64,000 nt of DNA from positions 1 to 64,000 of the forward strand of contig JAHEYQ010000019.1 in the NCBI GenBank assembly GCA_023251515.1, in the 5' to 3' direction. This document shows, in pieces, positions 34,896-44,657 of this stretch. Under the pieces are notes generated by a model. It did no database searches. It saw only the letters and a program-made list of their open reading frames with translations, and was not told the origin of the DNA. Made by a program: the position numbers and the translations under genes. The stretch's first letter is position 1, and every line of letters begins with the position of its first letter. Source of the stretch: Bacteroidales bacterium. Lineage in GTDB: Bacteria > Bacteroidota > Bacteroidia > Bacteroidales > JACABE01.

Positions 34896-35969
34896 ATGAT
34901 TAAAAATACAGACAAAGATCACAGAATCAAATTAGGTATCACTCATGGTGATATTAATGGAATCAGCTATGAAATTATAATCAAAGCATTGCACGATCAA
35001 AGAATTTTAGAACTATGTACTCCAATCGTTTACGGTTCTTCTAAAGTTGCTTCTTATCATCGCAAACAAATAAATATGAATGATTTTAATCTCAACCTGA
35101 TTAAATCGGCTGATTTAGCCATTGCTAAACGTGCTAACATTATCAATATCAATAATGATGAGATTAAAATTGACCTTGGAAAATCGTCTGAAACAGCTGG
35201 AATTCTAGCTGAAAAAGCATTAGAAGCAGCAATTGAAGATTTAAAGAAAAATCAGATTGATGTTTTGGTAACTGCTCCTATAAATAAAAAAAATATTCAG
35301 TCTAAAAACTTCAATTTTCCCGGACATACTGAATATCTTGCAAAAAAATTCAATGTGAAAGATGATTTAATGCTAATGATTTGTAATTCAATAAGAATTG
35401 GAGTAGCAACTTCACATATGGCAGTGAAAGACATTTCCGAAAATTTAAGTATCGATTTAATTTTAAGCAAATTAAGAATAATGAATCAATCTCTGATTCA
35501 AGATTTTGCCATAACTAAGCCACGCATTGCAGTTTTAGCATTAAATCCCCATGCTGGTGATGAAGGTTTGCTTGGGAAAGAAGAACAAACAACTATAATT
35601 CCTGCAATTGAAAAAGCGATGAATGAAGGCATTCTGGCATTCGGTCCCTATCCTGCTGATGGTTTTTTTGGATCAGACAATATGAAAAATTTTGATGGAA
35701 TTCTGGCAATGTATCATGATCAGGGAATGATTCCGTTTAAAATAATGTCTTTCAAAGAAGGCGTTAATTATACCGCTGGACTTCCTATAATAAGAACTTC
35801 ACCTGCCCATGGAACTGCATACGAAATTGCAGGTAAAGATATGGCATCCCCATCTTCTTTATTACAAGCAATTTATCTGGCCTGTGATATTTACAGAAAC
35901 AGACAAATGCACGAAGAACTAACCAAAAATCCACTTAGATTCAGCAATATAACTGAAAAAGATAATTAA
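34896..35969 (+). CDS. pdxA: 4-hydroxythreonine-4-phosphate dehydrogenase
   Basis: A 357-residue NAD-dependent enzyme of pyridoxal phosphate synthesis. The N-terminus GITHGDINGISYEIII is the Bacteroidota version of the family start. FPGHTEYLA, SHMAVKDI, LNPHAGDEGLLGKEE, YHDQGMIPFK and RTSPAHGTAYEIAGK supply the metal and substrate residues. PLP made here is the cofactor of the alanine racemase domain encoded by the next gene, which starts 4 bp after the stop, so the two are surely co-transcribed. Confidence 0.93.
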   Translation: MIKNTDKDHRIKLGITHGDINGISYEIIIKALHDQRILELCTPIVYGSSKVASYHRKQINMNDFNLNLIKSADLAIAKRANIININNDEIKIDLGKSSETAGILAEKALEAAIEDLKKNQIDVLVTAPINKKNIQSKNFNFPGHTEYLAKKFNVKDDLMLMICNSIRIGVATSHMAVKDISENLSIDLILSKLRIMNQSLIQDFAITKPRIAVLALNPHAGDEGLLGKEEQTTIIPAIEKAMNEGILAFGPYPADGFFGSDNMKNFDGILAMYHDQGMIPFKIMSFKEGVNYTAGLPIIRTSPAHGTAYEIAGKDMASPSSLLQAIYLACDIYRNRQMHEELTKNPLRFSNITEKDN

Positions 35970-35973
35970 TATC

Positions 35974-38466
35974 ATGCAAAATACTGAAGTTGAATTTACA
36001 TTTTCTGAAATTTCTGAAATAATCAAAGGTCAATGTATCAACTGTAATAATCAAATTATTACAAAAATATTAACTGATAGCCGTAAAGTTGTTTCATTTG
36101 AAAACAGTTTATTTTTTGCTTTGGTAAGCAAAAGAAATGATGGTCATAAATACATTGCCGATTTATATCAAAAGGGATACAAAAACTTTGTAATTTCCTC
36201 GTATCCTGACGATTTCAATCATTACCCTGATGCAAGTTTTATCTTTGTTAAAGATACACTCAAGGCTTTACAACTTCTTTCGTCTTATAAAAGAAAAAAA
36301 TTTAATTTTCCGGTTATCGGCATAACAGGAAGTAATGGCAAAACTATTGTAAAAGAATGGCTTAGCCAATTGCTTTCTGAAGATTTTAATTTGGTTAAAA
36401 ACCCAAAAAGCTATAATTCTCAAATTGGGGTTCCTCTGAGTGTATGGCAAATAAACAATGAAAATAATTTTGGAATTTTTGAAGCAGGTATTTCCGAACC
36501 TGATGAAATGTCTAATTTACAATTAATAATACAACCAAGTATAGGCATTTTTACCAATATCGGACACGCTCATGATGAAAATTTCATTCATACTGCACAG
36601 AAAATCAGTGAAAAACTTAAACTTTTTACCAAAGTTGACACACTTATTTATTGTACAGATTATCTTGAAATTAAAGAAAGAATTTTACAATCTGAAGTTT
36701 TTAAAACAATTCCTGTTTTTACATGGAGTAAAAAATCCAAAGCTGATTTAAGTATAATTTCCATTGAAAAAAATCACAGAAAAACCTATATTTCAGCTGT
36801 TTACAAAGACAGTAATATGGATATAGAAATTCCATTTACAGATGATGCATCAATAGAGAATGCAATTCATTGCTGGGCTTGCCTGTTGCATTTGGGTTAT
36901 AATCAAAATATTATATCTGATAGGATGAAACTCTTACATCCAATTGCTATGCGGTTGGAATTGAAAGAAGGCATCAACAACTGCTCAATCATTAACGACA
37001 GCTATAGCTCTGATTTTAATTCACTTAGTATTGCTATCGATTTTTTAAATCAGCAAAAGCAACACAAAAAGAAAACCATAATTCTTTCAGACATATTGCA
37101 AAGCGGACGCGATGAAAATGAATTGTATTCAGAAATTGCTGATTTACTATCTAAAAAAGAGATAAGTAGAATTATAGGAATTGGCAATGCAATTAAAAAA
37201 CAGCAAGATAAATTTAAATTTGAAAAAGTTTTTTACGAAACTACCGATGAATTTTTAAGAGAATTTGCTTTTTCAAGTCTCAACAGAGAAAGCATTTTGC
37301 TTAAAGGTGCCCGTATTTTTGAATTTGAAAAAATCAGCCAGATATTACAACAAAAAGCCCACGAAACTGTGCTTGAAATCAATCTTAATGCACTGATTCA
37401 CAATCTAAATTATTATCGATCAAAAATAAAACCAGAAACCAGATTGATGGCAATGGTTAAAGCCTTTTCGTATGGAAGCGGAAGTTATGAAATTGCCAGT
37501 GTTCTTCAATTTCATCATGTTGATTATCTGACAGTAGCATATGCAGATGAAGGTGTAGAATTGAGAAAAGCAGGAATCAATTTACCTATCATGGTAATGA
37601 ATCCTGACGAACAGAGTTTCGATTCGATACTAAAAAACAATCTGGAACCTGAAATATATAGTATGCGGATTTACAAATTGCTTGAAGAAGCTATTAATCA
37701 ACATATTATTAATGAAGCCCAAACGGTTAAAATTCATATTAAACTTGACACAGGAATGCATCGACTTGGTTTTGAAAAAGAAGACTTAGCTGAATTGATT
37801 CATAAAATTAAAAAAAATCAAAATATTGTTGTTGAATCTTGCTTTTCACACTTAGCCGGAGCTGAAAACAACGAACTAAATGATTTTACTCAGAAACAAG
37901 TTCATCTCTTTAATGAAATGAGCAATTTTATAAGTGAAAAATTGGATTATCCTATTCTGAAACACATTCTAAACTCTGCCGGCATTTTGCGCTATCCTGA
38001 AGCTCAATTCGATATGGTTCGTTTAGGAATTGGTTTGTATGGAATTGCATCAATTGGCTATGAACAAAAAGACTTGGAAAATGTAGGAACTTTAAGAACC
38101 ATCATTTCTCAAATTAAGAATATTCCAGAAAATGAATCTGTTGGGTATAGCAGAAAATGGATTGCATCAAAAGACTCAAAAATAGCAATTATTCCAATTG
38201 GATATGCTGATGGCTTAAACAGAAAATTGGGCAATGGAGTTGGGAAAGTGTTAATAAACAAACAATTTGCTCCGATTATTGGTAATATCTGTATGGATAT
38301 GTGCATGGTAGATATCACTGAAATAGAAGCAAAAGAAAATGATGAAGTTATTATATTTAGTGATAAATATACTGTAACAGAAATTGCTAAAGAATTGGAT
38401 ACGATTCCATATGAAATTCTTACAAGCATTTCAAGAAGAGTTAAACGGGTTTACTATCAGGAATAA
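35974..38466 (+). CDS. murF-alr: Bifunctional MurF ligase / alanine racemase
   Basis: An 830-residue fusion typical of Bacteroidota. Residues ~1-450 are MurF, which adds D-Ala-D-Ala to UDP-MurNAc-tripeptide: ATP loop GITGSNGKTIVKEWL (~112-126), GIFEAGISEPDEM, and the C-terminal ligase domain with NDSYSSDFNSL. Residues ~465-830 are a PLP-dependent alanine racemase: EINLNALIHNLNYY, the PLP-lysine region MVKAFSYGSG, HIKLDTGMHRLGF and GYSRKWIASKDSKIAII with catalytic tyrosine. Both halves look intact. The fusion couples D-alanine supply to its use in peptidoglycan. Confidence 0.94.
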   Translation: MQNTEVEFTFSEISEIIKGQCINCNNQIITKILTDSRKVVSFENSLFFALVSKRNDGHKYIADLYQKGYKNFVISSYPDDFNHYPDASFIFVKDTLKALQLLSSYKRKKFNFPVIGITGSNGKTIVKEWLSQLLSEDFNLVKNPKSYNSQIGVPLSVWQINNENNFGIFEAGISEPDEMSNLQLIIQPSIGIFTNIGHAHDENFIHTAQKISEKLKLFTKVDTLIYCTDYLEIKERILQSEVFKTIPVFTWSKKSKADLSIISIEKNHRKTYISAVYKDSNMDIEIPFTDDASIENAIHCWACLLHLGYNQNIISDRMKLLHPIAMRLELKEGINNCSIINDSYSSDFNSLSIAIDFLNQQKQHKKKTIILSDILQSGRDENELYSEIADLLSKKEISRIIGIGNAIKKQQDKFKFEKVFYETTDEFLREFAFSSLNRESILLKGARIFEFEKISQILQQKAHETVLEINLNALIHNLNYYRSKIKPETRLMAMVKAFSYGSGSYEIASVLQFHHVDYLTVAYADEGVELRKAGINLPIMVMNPDEQSFDSILKNNLEPEIYSMRIYKLLEEAINQHIINEAQTVKIHIKLDTGMHRLGFEKEDLAELIHKIKKNQNIVVESCFSHLAGAENNELNDFTQKQVHLFNEMSNFISEKLDYPILKHILNSAGILRYPEAQFDMVRLGIGLYGIASIGYEQKDLENVGTLRTIISQIKNIPENESVGYSRKWIASKDSKIAIIPIGYADGLNRKLGNGVGKVLINKQFAPIIGNICMDMCMVDITEIEAKENDEVIIFSDKYTVTEIAKELDTIPYEILTSISRRVKRVYYQE

Positions 38467-38510
38467 ATACGAAAAAAATAATAAAATAAGAATTAAAATT
38501 AAGTTACACA

Positions 38511-39242
38511 ATGAAAATCAGCATTTTAATACCAGCATTTAATGAAGCAAAAACAATTCATTTAATACTGGATAAAGTAATTGAAACTAAGCTTATTAAC
38601 GAAATTGAAAAAGAAATAATTATCATAAACGATTGCTCAAATGACAACACCAAAGAAGTTGTTGAAAAATATATTGATTTGCACAAAAACAGCAATATCA
38701 ACTTATACAATCAGCTAAAAAACAAAGGAAAAGGTGCTGCGATTCATAAAGGAATCGAATTAGCAACTGGAGATTACATAATAATCCAAGATGCTGATTT
38801 AGAATACGATCCAAATGAATATAATTTACTTTTAAAACCTGTAATTCAAGGATTTGCAGATGTAGTTTTTGGATCCAGATTTATGGGAGGAAATCCTCAT
38901 AGAATTTTATTTTTCTGGCATACTATCGGAAATAAATTTCTCACATTTCTTTCCAATATGATGACAAATCTGAATCTTACAGATATGGAAACCTGCTATA
39001 AACTATTCCGTTCAGATTTCATAAAACAAATAAAATTCAAAGAAAATCGGTTTGGGTTTGAACCGGAAGTAACCACCAAAATTTCAAGGTTTCCTAAAAT
39101 CAGAATTTATGAAGTAGGTATTTCATATTACGGAAGAACATACGATGAAGGTAAAAAAATTGGAGCAAAAGACGGATTCAGAGCAATTTGGTGCATTTTA
39201 AAATACAATATTTTTGACAAAAGTTATTTAAAAAAGAGTTGA
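38511..39242 (+). CDS. Family 2 glycosyltransferase
   Basis: A 243-residue GT2 enzyme resembling polyprenyl/dolichyl-phosphate sugar synthases. Motifs: [14 protein letters not shown] at the start, [30 protein letters not shown], and the metal-binding DADLEYDP followed by VFGSRF. No C-terminal membrane helices, so it acts at the membrane surface. It likely makes an undecaprenyl-phosphate sugar that the adjoining GT39-like membrane enzymes use, because their genes follow directly (2-bp gap). Sugar identity is unknown. Confidence 0.88.
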   Translation: MKISILIPAFNEAKTIHLILDKVIETKLINEIEKEIIIINDCSNDNTKEVVEKYIDLHKNSNINLYNQLKNKGKGAAIHKGIELATGDYIIIQDADLEYDPNEYNLLLKPVIQGFADVVFGSRFMGGNPHRILFFWHTIGNKFLTFLSNMMTNLNLTDMETCYKLFRSDFIKQIKFKENRFGFEPEVTTKISRFPKIRIYEVGISYYGRTYDEGKKIGAKDGFRAIWCILKYNIFDKSYLKKS

Positions 39243-39243
39243 A

Positions 39244-41010
39244 ATGAAAATCAAAAACAGATATAGTTTCTTTTCAATTATTTTAATTATTATTTCTGTT
39301 ATATGGATTAATCTTAACCATAAACTATGGGAAAACCCCAAAAGTGTTGTCAAATGGGATGTAATTAATTATTATCAATATTTGCCAGCAACATTTTATT
39401 ATAATGATTTAAGTTTAAAGTTTATTGATAATGACCCTACTCTGTTGGAATGGAAATTCTGGCCTCATAAATCACCGATAAATAAATATACCGGTAAAAT
39501 GAGTATGGGGCTCTCTATTATGTATTTACCTTTTTATTTGATAGCAGAATTCCAATCAAAATTAACTAATAAACCAACGGATGGTTTCACACCTGTTTAT
39601 GCCTTTTGGCTGTTATTCAGCTCTTTATTTTATGTAAGTATTGGGTTTTTTGTTCTAAGAAAAATTCTGTTAAATTTTTTTGAAGATAAAATTGTAGCAT
39701 TGACAATACTTTTGTTGTTTTTCGGAACAAATTTATTGTATTATACAACTTTAGAGGCTCCAATGTCACATGCATATTCTTTTTCATTATTTGCTCTTTT
39801 TGTTTTTTATACAATCAAATGGTATAAAAACAACAGTTATAGATTATCAATAATACTTGGATTTTTGATTGGGCTTATTTCATTAATAAGACCCACTAAC
39901 ATAATCATATGTCTTATATTTATATTTTATAATACTTATTCATGGACAATATTTTACAACAGAATCCTTTTTTTATTAAAAAACTGGAATAAACTAGTTG
40001 TTATTGTGATTTTCTCTTTATTAGTTTGGATTCCACAAATTGTTTATTGGAAATATACAACAGGAAATTATCTGTATTTTTCTTATCAAAATGAAGGTTT
40101 CTTTTTTAATAACCCGCAGATAATTAAAGGATTGTTTGGCTATCGTAAAGGATGGTTTCTATATACACCTCTGATGTTTTTTGCAGTTTTAAATATTATA
40201 TTTTTATTTAAAAAAAGCAAAGAGTTTTTTTTACCCATATTAATATTCACAATTTTTAATATTTATATTATTTTATCCTGGTGGTGTTGGTGGTATGGTG
40301 GTACTTATGGTCAAAGAGTTTTTATTGAATCGTATGCAATTTATGCAATTCCATTAGCTGTAGGGATTTTTATGGGTTTGAAAACCAATAAATTCACTAA
40401 AATAATTACATATTTTTTAATTGTTTTTTTGATTTCACATCAAATCTTTCAGACAATTCAATTTAACTATAACTCAATTCATTATGATTCAATGACAAAA
40501 CGAGCATATTGGGATTCTTTTTTAAGAATAAGACCTTCATCCAATTTTGCTTTTTTTATTGAGGCACCAGATTATGATAATGCAATTATTGACAATAATA
40601 ATGATAATAAACCTGAGGTTATTAAGGAAATACCACTTAATATTAAGTCTTATGATGATAGATATTTGTCTCTTGATAAAGAAAATGGTGTCCTTTTTTT
40701 TGATGTTAATTATAAGTCAGATTCTATAAATAAATTTATTTTGCTTATTTTAAGTAATGGCAAAATTGGGTTAAAAGCATTGAATAACAAATATTTTACC
40801 GCAAATTTAGATAAGAACAATGAAGTGATATGTAAATTTGATAGAATGGCACCGTGGGAAACATTTAGTATTGAGAAAGTTGAAAAGCAATATGTAGCAA
40901 TTAAAGGAATTAATAATAAATTTTTATCAATCAATCCAATAAATGGACAGATTTATTCAAATCGAGACAATTTGGATACGAATGCAAAATTTATTTTTTA
41001 TAAAAAATAA
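39244..41010 (+). CDS. GT39/ArnT-like membrane protein with C-terminal fascin-like domain
   Basis: A 588-residue protein with ~10 hydrophobic helices in residues 8-410. The first loop carries VVKWDVINYYQYLP, where an aspartate is expected in ArnT/PMT-type transferases that use lipid-linked sugars. APMSHAYSF and GYRKGWFLYTPLMFF are shared with the 44658-46493 protein. Residues ~470-588 form an extracytoplasmic beta-trefoil-like domain with fascin-type repeats (IGLKALNNKYFTANL, VAIKGINNKFLSINP). It ends 5 bp before the next gene. Acceptor and donor are unknown. Confidence 0.7.
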   Translation: MKIKNRYSFFSIILIIISVIWINLNHKLWENPKSVVKWDVINYYQYLPATFYYNDLSLKFIDNDPTLLEWKFWPHKSPINKYTGKMSMGLSIMYLPFYLIAEFQSKLTNKPTDGFTPVYAFWLLFSSLFYVSIGFFVLRKILLNFFEDKIVALTILLLFFGTNLLYYTTLEAPMSHAYSFSLFALFVFYTIKWYKNNSYRLSIILGFLIGLISLIRPTNIIICLIFIFYNTYSWTIFYNRILFLLKNWNKLVVIVIFSLLVWIPQIVYWKYTTGNYLYFSYQNEGFFFNNPQIIKGLFGYRKGWFLYTPLMFFAVLNIIFLFKKSKEFFLPILIFTIFNIYIILSWWCWWYGGTYGQRVFIESYAIYAIPLAVGIFMGLKTNKFTKIITYFLIVFLISHQIFQTIQFNYNSIHYDSMTKRAYWDSFLRIRPSSNFAFFIEAPDYDNAIIDNNNDNKPEVIKEIPLNIKSYDDRYLSLDKENGVLFFDVNYKSDSINKFILLILSNGKIGLKALNNKYFTANLDKNNEVICKFDRMAPWETFSIEKVEKQYVAIKGINNKFLSINPINGQIYSNRDNLDTNAKFIFYKK

Positions 41011-41014
41011 ATCA

Positions 41015-43030
41015 ATGAAAATTATAATTTCTATTTTATTGTCTTTTATAACTTTAACTGGTTTTTCTTCAGAATTTAGCTTGTCTAATGCAATATCTTT
41101 TTATAGTTTTTATGGGAATTATATTTCTGCAGACAAAGAAAAAAAAAGTATATTAATAGCTGACAGAGCCAAAAGAGGAGAATGGGAAGCTTTTTATATT
41201 GAAATTTTAAAAGGCAATAAATGTGCAATTAAAACCTTTGATGCCATTTACTTAAGGGTAGATACTTTAAATAGGAATGCATTATTTGCTGATAGAAAAA
41301 AAATATCTGAAGAGTGTATTTTTGAAATTGATTATAAAAATGATTTTAATAGAATCTCTTTAAAAGCATATAATAATAAATATGTAAGTATTTCAAAAGA
41401 TCGTATTTTAGTTGCAGATGCAGTTACTCCCCCCTTAATAAACTCACTTTACTCTGATTTTAATAACAAAAATTTCAATATAGCAAGCTTAAGTAGTTTT
41501 CAGCTATTTCTGTTAATTAATTCATTATTAATAATTACATTGAGTGTTTTTGCTTTTTATTTTAAAAAGAATATAAATTTTAGCCTGATATTACTAATTT
41601 TAGGAGGAATTTCACTTAGATTATTAGCAGTTTACCTCGATCCTTTTTTAAATATTTGGGATGAAAGATTCCATGCTTTGGTTGCTAAAAATATGATAGA
41701 TAATCCCTTAAAGCCGATGTTGTTTAAAAATCCTGTATTGCCCTATAATTACGAAAATTGGACAAGTAATTATATTTGGCTTCATAAACAACCCCTTTTT
41801 TTATGGCAAATATCTTTTTTCTTTAAAATATTGGGTGTAAGCGAATTTGTACTTCGAGTTCCAAGTTTAATAATGAGTAGTATAACAATTATTTTTATTT
41901 ATAGAATTGGTAAAATTATTGCAAATCAAAATATTGCATATATCTCAGCTTTATTTTTCACTTCTTCATATTATACTATTGAACTAGTTTCCGGAAAAAT
42001 GTCAACTGACCATAATGATTTAAGTTTTATGTTTTATATTACAGCTAGTTTGTGGGCATATTTTGAGTATTTAAAATCAGATAAATTAAAATGGGTGGTT
42101 TTAATAGGCCTTTTTGCTGGTTTAGCTATTTTGAACAAATGGTTAGTTGGACTTTTAGTTTATTCTGCATGGGGGCTTAATTTATTATTAATAAAAGAAA
42201 ATAGAAAAAGATTAAAGAAATATATTTATTTAATTGTTTCATTATCAATATGTATTATTGTTGTTTTGCCATGGCAATTATATATCAACAAAAGATTTCC
42301 AATTGAAAGCAATCACGAACATTTATATAACTTAAGACACTTAACAGAACCAATAGAAAAACATTCGGATACATTTATGTTCCATTTAAACCAAACAATC
42401 GATATTTATGGCTTGCATTATTTAATAGTTTTGTTATCAATATTGTTGATAAATAAATTAATCAAAAAATCAGAATATAAAATCGCTTTTAACACTTACA
42501 TACTGATCGTATATTTGTTTTATACTCTGGTAGCAACTAAAATGTATTCTTTTACATTTTGTATATCATCCTTAGTTTATATTTCCATAAGTGGTTTGTT
42601 CTTTTATTTAATAGATAACAATAAAGTCTTATCAGCTTATTTGACAAACAATAAAGTGTATTTAAATGTCATAAAATCTATTTTTTTAATTATGTTTTCT
42701 TTTTATCTGATAAATATTAATCAGATTATCACTAATCACAAAGACAATACAATTTTTAGATCTGATTTTAATTCTCAAAATAAAATACATAATCCAATTT
42801 ATCAAAAATTTGATAAATTAATACCTGGAAATGATTATGTTATTTTCAATACTCCATTACTAGAGAACATTAACATCATGTTTTACACAAAATTTACAGC
42901 TTATGATTTTCCATTAACGATAGATATTTATAATGAATTGAAAAGCAAAAAAGTGAAAATGGCAACTTTTGACAATGGTAATTTACCTGATTTTATTAAA
43001 AATGACAAAGATGTATTTATTATAAAGTAA
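41015..43030 (+). CDS. GT39/PMT-like membrane glycosyltransferase with N-terminal fascin-like domain
   Basis: A 671-residue protein. After a signal peptide (MKIIISILLSFITLTGFSS), residues ~20-135 are fascin-like (YGNYISADKEKKSILI, ISLKAYNNKYVSISKDR). From ~155 on it is a polytopic ArnT/PMT-like enzyme; the first loop has LDPFLNIWDERFHALVAKNM with the catalytic-type Asp-Glu. I take the ATG at 41015 (a longer frame from 40943 would overlap the previous gene by 68 bp). The fascin-like module is related to the end of the preceding protein. Confidence 0.72.
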   Translation: MKIIISILLSFITLTGFSSEFSLSNAISFYSFYGNYISADKEKKSILIADRAKRGEWEAFYIEILKGNKCAIKTFDAIYLRVDTLNRNALFADRKKISEECIFEIDYKNDFNRISLKAYNNKYVSISKDRILVADAVTPPLINSLYSDFNNKNFNIASLSSFQLFLLINSLLIITLSVFAFYFKKNINFSLILLILGGISLRLLAVYLDPFLNIWDERFHALVAKNMIDNPLKPMLFKNPVLPYNYENWTSNYIWLHKQPLFLWQISFFFKILGVSEFVLRVPSLIMSSITIIFIYRIGKIIANQNIAYISALFFTSSYYTIELVSGKMSTDHNDLSFMFYITASLWAYFEYLKSDKLKWVVLIGLFAGLAILNKWLVGLLVYSAWGLNLLLIKENRKRLKKYIYLIVSLSICIIVVLPWQLYINKRFPIESNHEHLYNLRHLTEPIEKHSDTFMFHLNQTIDIYGLHYLIVLLSILLINKLIKKSEYKIAFNTYILIVYLFYTLVATKMYSFTFCISSLVYISISGLFFYLIDNNKVLSAYLTNNKVYLNVIKSIFLIMFSFYLININQIITNHKDNTIFRSDFNSQNKIHNPIYQKFDKLIPGNDYVIFNTPLLENINIMFYTKFTAYDFPLTIDIYNELKSKKVKMATFDNGNLPDFIKNDKDVFIIK

Positions 43031-43037
43031 TTAAGCA

Positions 43038-44654
43038 ATGAATTGGAAAACAATATTTTATTTGTCAATTTTCATTATTATTTCAGCTTGTGGTCTGAAA
43101 AATGAAAATAAAAAAGATTTATCTGATACTGATTTTATTTATATTAAGGAGAAATCATTTATGAATAGAGGGAAAATATTTTTTCCTGTAATGCTAAATT
43201 ATGCAGTAGGTTATAGAAATGTTGGGGATAAATTTTATATTTCGCCAATTTTACAATATGAAAATCCCGAAATTTTTGAATCAAATTCAAAAATAAGTAT
43301 TGAAAATCAAATCAGAGCACACTTTACTTTGATTAATGAAATGGGATTCAACACAATAAGAATCTGTTTTGATCGAGTTTTTTATGATGATGAAAGTAAA
43401 GCCTTTTATTTTCCAGCAGATAAAAAGAAGCTTTTTTTATTAAAAGATTATAAATTAATATTTGAAGGTTTAAAATCTTTATTCAAAATTGCAAATGATA
43501 ATAAACTAAAAATCATACTTTTAATAAAATCTCCTGTTGAAAACGCCGAACTTGAAAGTTTTACAAAATTATTGTTACAAGAATTTAATAATGAAACCGC
43601 ATTGTTTGCATATGATTTTTTTAATGAACCACTTTATTTTGATTTGGTAAATTCATCAAACAAAAATACTTTTCGTAAGAAAGCTGATGCTTACAAAATT
43701 GTAAAAAAATGGAAACAAATGATGTTGGAGTATGCTCCGAATCAATTATTTACTATTGGATTTGCTGAGCCATTGGAAGTTTTTGAGTGGGATCCATCAA
43801 TACTTCCAGTAGATTTTATTGCTTTTCATACATATCACCCTTTGAGAGTACCTAATGAGATTTACTGGTATAGCAAATATATTAGCAAACCCTGGATGAT
43901 TGGTGAAACTTCCTTGCCAGCAGACGGGGATTCAATAAGTTACAATGAACAAAAACAATTTTATAAAGAAGTTTTTAAGAGAGTAATTAATTGTGGAGGA
44001 AGTGGAATAGGCTGGTGGGAGTTTCAGGAACCTGCAACTGGCAATTTCGAGGCAAAATATACAGCAGTTTTGAATCATAAAAGTGTTACAAAAACAAAAG
44101 ATGGAAAATATTCAGTAATAGGAACGGTTAAACCAGTTGTTGATGAGATATTAAAGTTAAAAGATTTCAGGAAAAAAGAAAATTGTGATTGTAATTCAAA
44201 TTATTATAATATGCTGGGTTATAATAATTTTAAATTGATTGGTAAAGTAATTAATGAGAATACAATGCAACCGATAGAAGGTGCAGTTGTTAGAGGTTGG
44301 AACATTGATTGGTCAATTGGGCAGAATACATTTACTAATAGAAATGGTGAATTTACACTTTATAGTAACGATATTTGTACTTATTTTGAAATTTCTGCTC
44401 CCAATATGTCAAATTCAAAATTTAGCTTTAATACAAATTATATTGCAATTTCAAATTACAATTCTACTTCTGATTTACCTAATCAAAAGCTTGAATATCA
44501 CAATATTTCATATAAGCCTTTCTTAAAATTGCCTATCGATTCAATTGGGAATGATAATTATATTTTTAATTTTGATGAAAGCAAATTTAATAAGGCAAAG
44601 TTTGTAGGAAACATGGGAATTATAAAACTTGAACACTTAGATTTTGTAAAATAA
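43038..44654 (+). CDS. GH5-like (clan GH-A) glycosidase lipoprotein
   Basis: A 538-residue lipoprotein with lipobox SAC (Cys18). The barrel domain has FFNEPLYF with Glu197 as likely acid/base, AFHTYHP, and MIGETSLPADG with Glu290 as likely nucleophile, matching the NEP and ET motifs of clan GH-A retaining hydrolases. Residues ~395-450 are a carboxypeptidase-regulatory-like beta-sandwich (GKVINENTMQPIEGAVVRGW, NRNGEFTLY). It closes the plus-strand glycan operon, 7 bp after the GT39 gene, so it may trim or remodel the glycan those enzymes build. Exact family is uncertain. Confidence 0.7.
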   Translation: MNWKTIFYLSIFIIISACGLKNENKKDLSDTDFIYIKEKSFMNRGKIFFPVMLNYAVGYRNVGDKFYISPILQYENPEIFESNSKISIENQIRAHFTLINEMGFNTIRICFDRVFYDDESKAFYFPADKKKLFLLKDYKLIFEGLKSLFKIANDNKLKIILLIKSPVENAELESFTKLLLQEFNNETALFAYDFFNEPLYFDLVNSSNKNTFRKKADAYKIVKKWKQMMLEYAPNQLFTIGFAEPLEVFEWDPSILPVDFIAFHTYHPLRVPNEIYWYSKYISKPWMIGETSLPADGDSISYNEQKQFYKEVFKRVINCGGSGIGWWEFQEPATGNFEAKYTAVLNHKSVTKTKDGKYSVIGTVKPVVDEILKLKDFRKKENCDCNSNYYNMLGYNNFKLIGKVINENTMQPIEGAVVRGWNIDWSIGQNTFTNRNGEFTLYSNDICTYFEISAPNMSNSKFSFNTNYIAISNYNSTSDLPNQKLEYHNISYKPFLKLPIDSIGNDNYIFNFDESKFNKAKFVGNMGIIKLEHLDFVK

Positions 44655-44657
44655 TTT

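Noticed and set aside
35974..38466. MurF-racemase fusion as a novel architecture
   Set aside because: This fusion is well known in Bacteroidota.
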